This document shows, piece by piece, positions 61,387 to 64,000 of a stretch of 64,000 nt of DNA. The DNA is from Polytrichum commune. Lineage: Eukaryota > Streptophyta > Polytrichopsida > Polytrichales > Polytrichaceae. How positions within the stretch are numbered: the first letter of the stretch is position 1; every line of letters starts with the position of its first letter. Under the pieces are notes generated by a model, which was not told the origin of the DNA, did not search any database, and saw only the letters and a program-made list of their open reading frames with translations. The DNA is taken from positions 17,422,001 through 17,486,000 of the forward strand of contig OX485803.1 in the NCBI GenBank assembly GCA_950295325.1. Reading direction: 5' to 3'. A program made the translations under genes and the position numbers.

Positions 61387-64000
61387 CTTGTACGTATATA
61401 TAGTAAAGATGCTTACAAGGTCAGAATGGACACCCGCGTCTACCCAGCTTAGCCATTGTCTCTTTGAACGCCGGGCAATTGCAGTCTGGGTAGGCACTGA
61501 TTGAGAGATGGTAAACTGACTCTGTGGGAGCTGGTTTAGATTGCAAAGTTACAACGCATCCAAAACCGGGTTGAGGTATCATTACTACCTTCAAAATACT
61601 TGCCTTCATTGCTCTAGCGGAATCAATGTTCTGCATGTGCTTCGAACTGGCACAAGTGATTGAGCGGCGCATGTTCTTTGACTTTCGTGTTTTAGGATAA
61701 ACGTCCGCATTATCTGGCATTGGAACCTATGACAGATCCGGTGGCGGTGCTGAACTGTTGAACGTGCGGCTCACAGGAACGCTTTGCTTTTGGGGAAGTT
61801 GAAATCCCGCATTCTCCAACGCCTCAATCTCGGAACGTGTGAGATTGGTCCCTATCTTCACAGGCCAAACCGACGGGATGGGAGGTCGTTCCTCGTAATC
61901 CGAAAATGGCTCTATCCATCGTCAACGATACCCCTTCACACACCTCTCAATATCGTCAGCACAGAAAAAAAAAAACTGCTCTACCACCTTCTGGTTGCCT
62001 TTTTGAGGGTGGGTCCAAAGGCCAGTGTATGTGGGAGCTGGTGTGCTCTTCCCGTTTTGGACGATACGGACTGTACACTTTTTTCGAGTGACAGCCATCT
62101 GCGCCCAACAAGCCTTCGCAGAAACCTTATTAATTCGGGCAATGTGCCATATCTTCTCATTCACACGAGTCTCCTCCACGGCCGTCACCCGTCCAATATC
62201 TATGCCAGTTGAGGCAGGGGGCTGTGCTGGGCGTTCCACTTCCACGTGAACTTCCTCATGGATGGTACTCAAATTTTGAGCACGAGCACGTGTCACCCTC
62301 CGACCCACTCGAGGACGTGAAAAATTAACAGTGTCTGGCCTATGAGTTTCTTCTTTGGCGCCAAGGGGAAGATCCGGCTTCCGTTTCCTCGACCCAAAAA
62401 CCTCAGCTCCTTCGAGGTGTGCGTTTCGAGTACAGAAATCTTCGGTTCCGGGCATGTTCAAGACGGCTGTGTTCAGGGTAGTCGGATCCCCGGTTCGGTG
62501 AGCTCGGCGTTGGGCTGTGCGAAGTCGAAGTTCTTCTCTCGAGGGTCCAGAGCCTCCCGCTCCACCTTTGAGGTATTGATAGTACCCCACCACTTGCAGG
62601 AATGCTCTAACGTAATCGTCGACGGCTGCCACGTAGAGATCGCCACCCCTATTGCCGGACGCTTGCAACCATTTGTTGTGAACGGTCTCAGCAAGGTTGC
62701 AAGAGGGCATTTCAGCTAGTTCATCCGGAGAATATTTCTTCTCCTGTACGAAGGCAACTGTTTAGAAAATGTTCGGAAACTCAAGTGAGCAAGGAGTAGT
62801 CGTGGTGGGCCATGCCATTTAAAAGCAAAAGATTTAATATTGTTTAGATACTACATTAGACGCAGAGAAAAGAATGCAAACTTAAAGAATTAAATAATTT
62901 GAATGAAAGAGTGTATACTTACCAGTTCCATGAATCCACCCCACTACCTGTATCGGAAATACCAAAACGCAAGCCAGTGGTTCAAATGGTGGAGGCCAGC
63001 GTCAGAGGTGGCACCCGAAGATGTCCACCAGGCTTTGATTGCCAAGTAACGTGTTTCAGCCTTTGCCACAGACCGTGCATCTTTGTACTGCATACACAAT
63101 TTCTTGTGTTGATCTTGCAATTCGTGCACGATGTATTGTTTGGTGTGTTTTTCTAGGGATTGCGCCTAGTGGAAATAACACGTTCGCTCGCAGCCTTCCA
63201 TGGGTATCTTTGGGTCTCCGGATCCGTAGATGATGCGCACAGCGTTCCAATTGGCTTGCGCACTATCAGCCATGAAACCTTTGAACTGCGGCTTGTGTAT
63301 TCCATGCCTACCCATGACATGGTTAAGGTTCTTCCAAAAAACGAGTTGAGCATCTTTGTCCTCAGACTGGAAATCACAGCAAGCAATGGTGAGTACACGT
63401 TGGTAAGAGGAGTCGTACACGTAGCAGGCCATGGTGGTCCAATTGGCAACTCGTTTGACGTGGTCGAACATCATCCAGGGGTGCTCTAAATCGCCGCTAG
63501 GTTGCATTCGGCGGACAAGGTCAACACCGCTGCCAGGTCCCACCTCGGACATCTTGAATATGAAGACCTTGTCGGAGTCGTCACCTTGGCCTGGAAACAT
63601 GTTTCGTTGCACGTAGGCCCAATTGCTAAGCCCTCTGAGCTTAGTGATGCCATCAAGAACGCCATATATGCGCAAATACTTGAAACTGTAGACACGGTTT
63701 TTTAAGTTAGGGGAATTGAGCTCCTTGCAGCATTGGAAGATAGGCTCTAGCTGTTCGAGAGAAAGTAAGGTGGGAGGATCGTCTTCTTCGCGGAGCAAGA
63801 CGTTACCTAAAACATCCTTGGACGTTTCCAAGACTATTTTGGAAATGGTAGCCTGCGGGTTGCGCTCAACATGTTGTTCGATAAAATCGTCGATTATCTT
63901 CCGCGTGCCCCTATAGTCTCCTACCTTGACAGGATGTTTATGGTTGCCTACATGGACGCAAGCACGCTCTTGCGTATCATCTCCAAAAACGTAAAAGATT
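61387..64000 (-). pseudogene. Mutator-like transposase, SWIM zinc-finger type, copy 2 (runs off the window)
   Basis: On the minus strand the frame is open from the window edge. It has an N-terminal ACVHVGNHKHPVKVGDYR segment, then YDSSYQRVLTIACCDFQSED and KGFMADSAQANWNAVR, which match the DDE-type catalytic core of MULE transposases, then CERTCYFH before a stop at 63166. The frame continues with AQSLEKHTKQYI to WLAFWYFRYR and a GTAAGT donor. An intron (62922-62744) leads to a second exon with EKIWHIARINKVSAKACWAQ, KIGTNLTRSEIEALE and a SWIM finger CNCPAF..CKH near 61400. Five in-frame stops occur (63166, 62944, 61922, 61727, 61421), yet there are no frameshifts. It is collinear with copy 1 at 16.2-17.9 kb but more complete. 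The element's ends are not visible. Confidence 0.8.

Noticed and set aside
61784-62212. Plus-strand frame of 142 codons
   Set aside because: It is antisense to the second exon of transposase copy 2.

Overview
This is a nuclear window from a land plant, about 60% AT, with spliceosomal introns, few host genes and many degraded transposons. The gene on the minus strand at about 9.0-11.3 kb looks like the flagellar radial-spoke armadillo protein RSPH14. Together with a plant-type MAEA gene and moss/fern/lycophyte-style transposons, this suggests a plant with swimming sperm (bryophyte, lycophyte, fern, or less likely a cycad or Ginkgo) rather than a flowering plant. I cannot name the species.

Host genes. 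(1) 9020-11334, minus: an armadillo gene resembling RSPH14, with five phase-consistent exons and a doubtful, possibly frameshifted 3' part. (2) 25123-30121, plus: an unrecognised gene of at least six exons with matching splice phases and an open frame of about 500 codons; it is the best candidate here for something undescribed. (3) 39742-43836, plus: a complete eight-exon MAEA/GID9 gene of 415 residues, a subunit of the CTLH/GID E3 ubiquitin ligase. A single well-spliced exon of unknown origin lies at 23998-24201 (minus), and a decayed gene with a ParB-like DGNHR motif lies at 19096-20700 (plus).

Mobile DNA, left to right. Short Mutator-type elements with about 15-bp inverted ends and 9-bp target duplications lie at 13.8-14.9 kb and 22.6 kb. 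A tRNA-like SINE is at 15.7 kb. Two related SWIM-domain Mutator-like transposases lie on the minus strand at 16.2-17.9 kb and from 61.4 kb to the window edge. A palindromic minisatellite is at 18.3-18.9 kb and a LINE 3' end at 31.9-33.2 kb. A roughly 290-300-bp tandem repeat at 35.4-36.7 kb was hit by a SINE with a 12-bp target duplication. A 5S rRNA-like sequence sits in MAEA intron 3. A short pogo/Tigger element with both ends and its TA duplication is at 47.2-48.2 kb. Several hairpin MITEs are scattered through the window.

The right end (53.9-60.8 kb) is a GC-richer retroelement complex rich in the motif CCGGA. It holds a 696-codon transposon-type reading frame broken by two stops, two LTR-like segments that share their terminal bases, and a nearly perfect palindrome with two 198-nt arms. 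No genuine tRNA gene, CRISPR array or bacterial operon is present. All functional calls rest on reading motifs, splice sites and repeats by eye; no database search was run.
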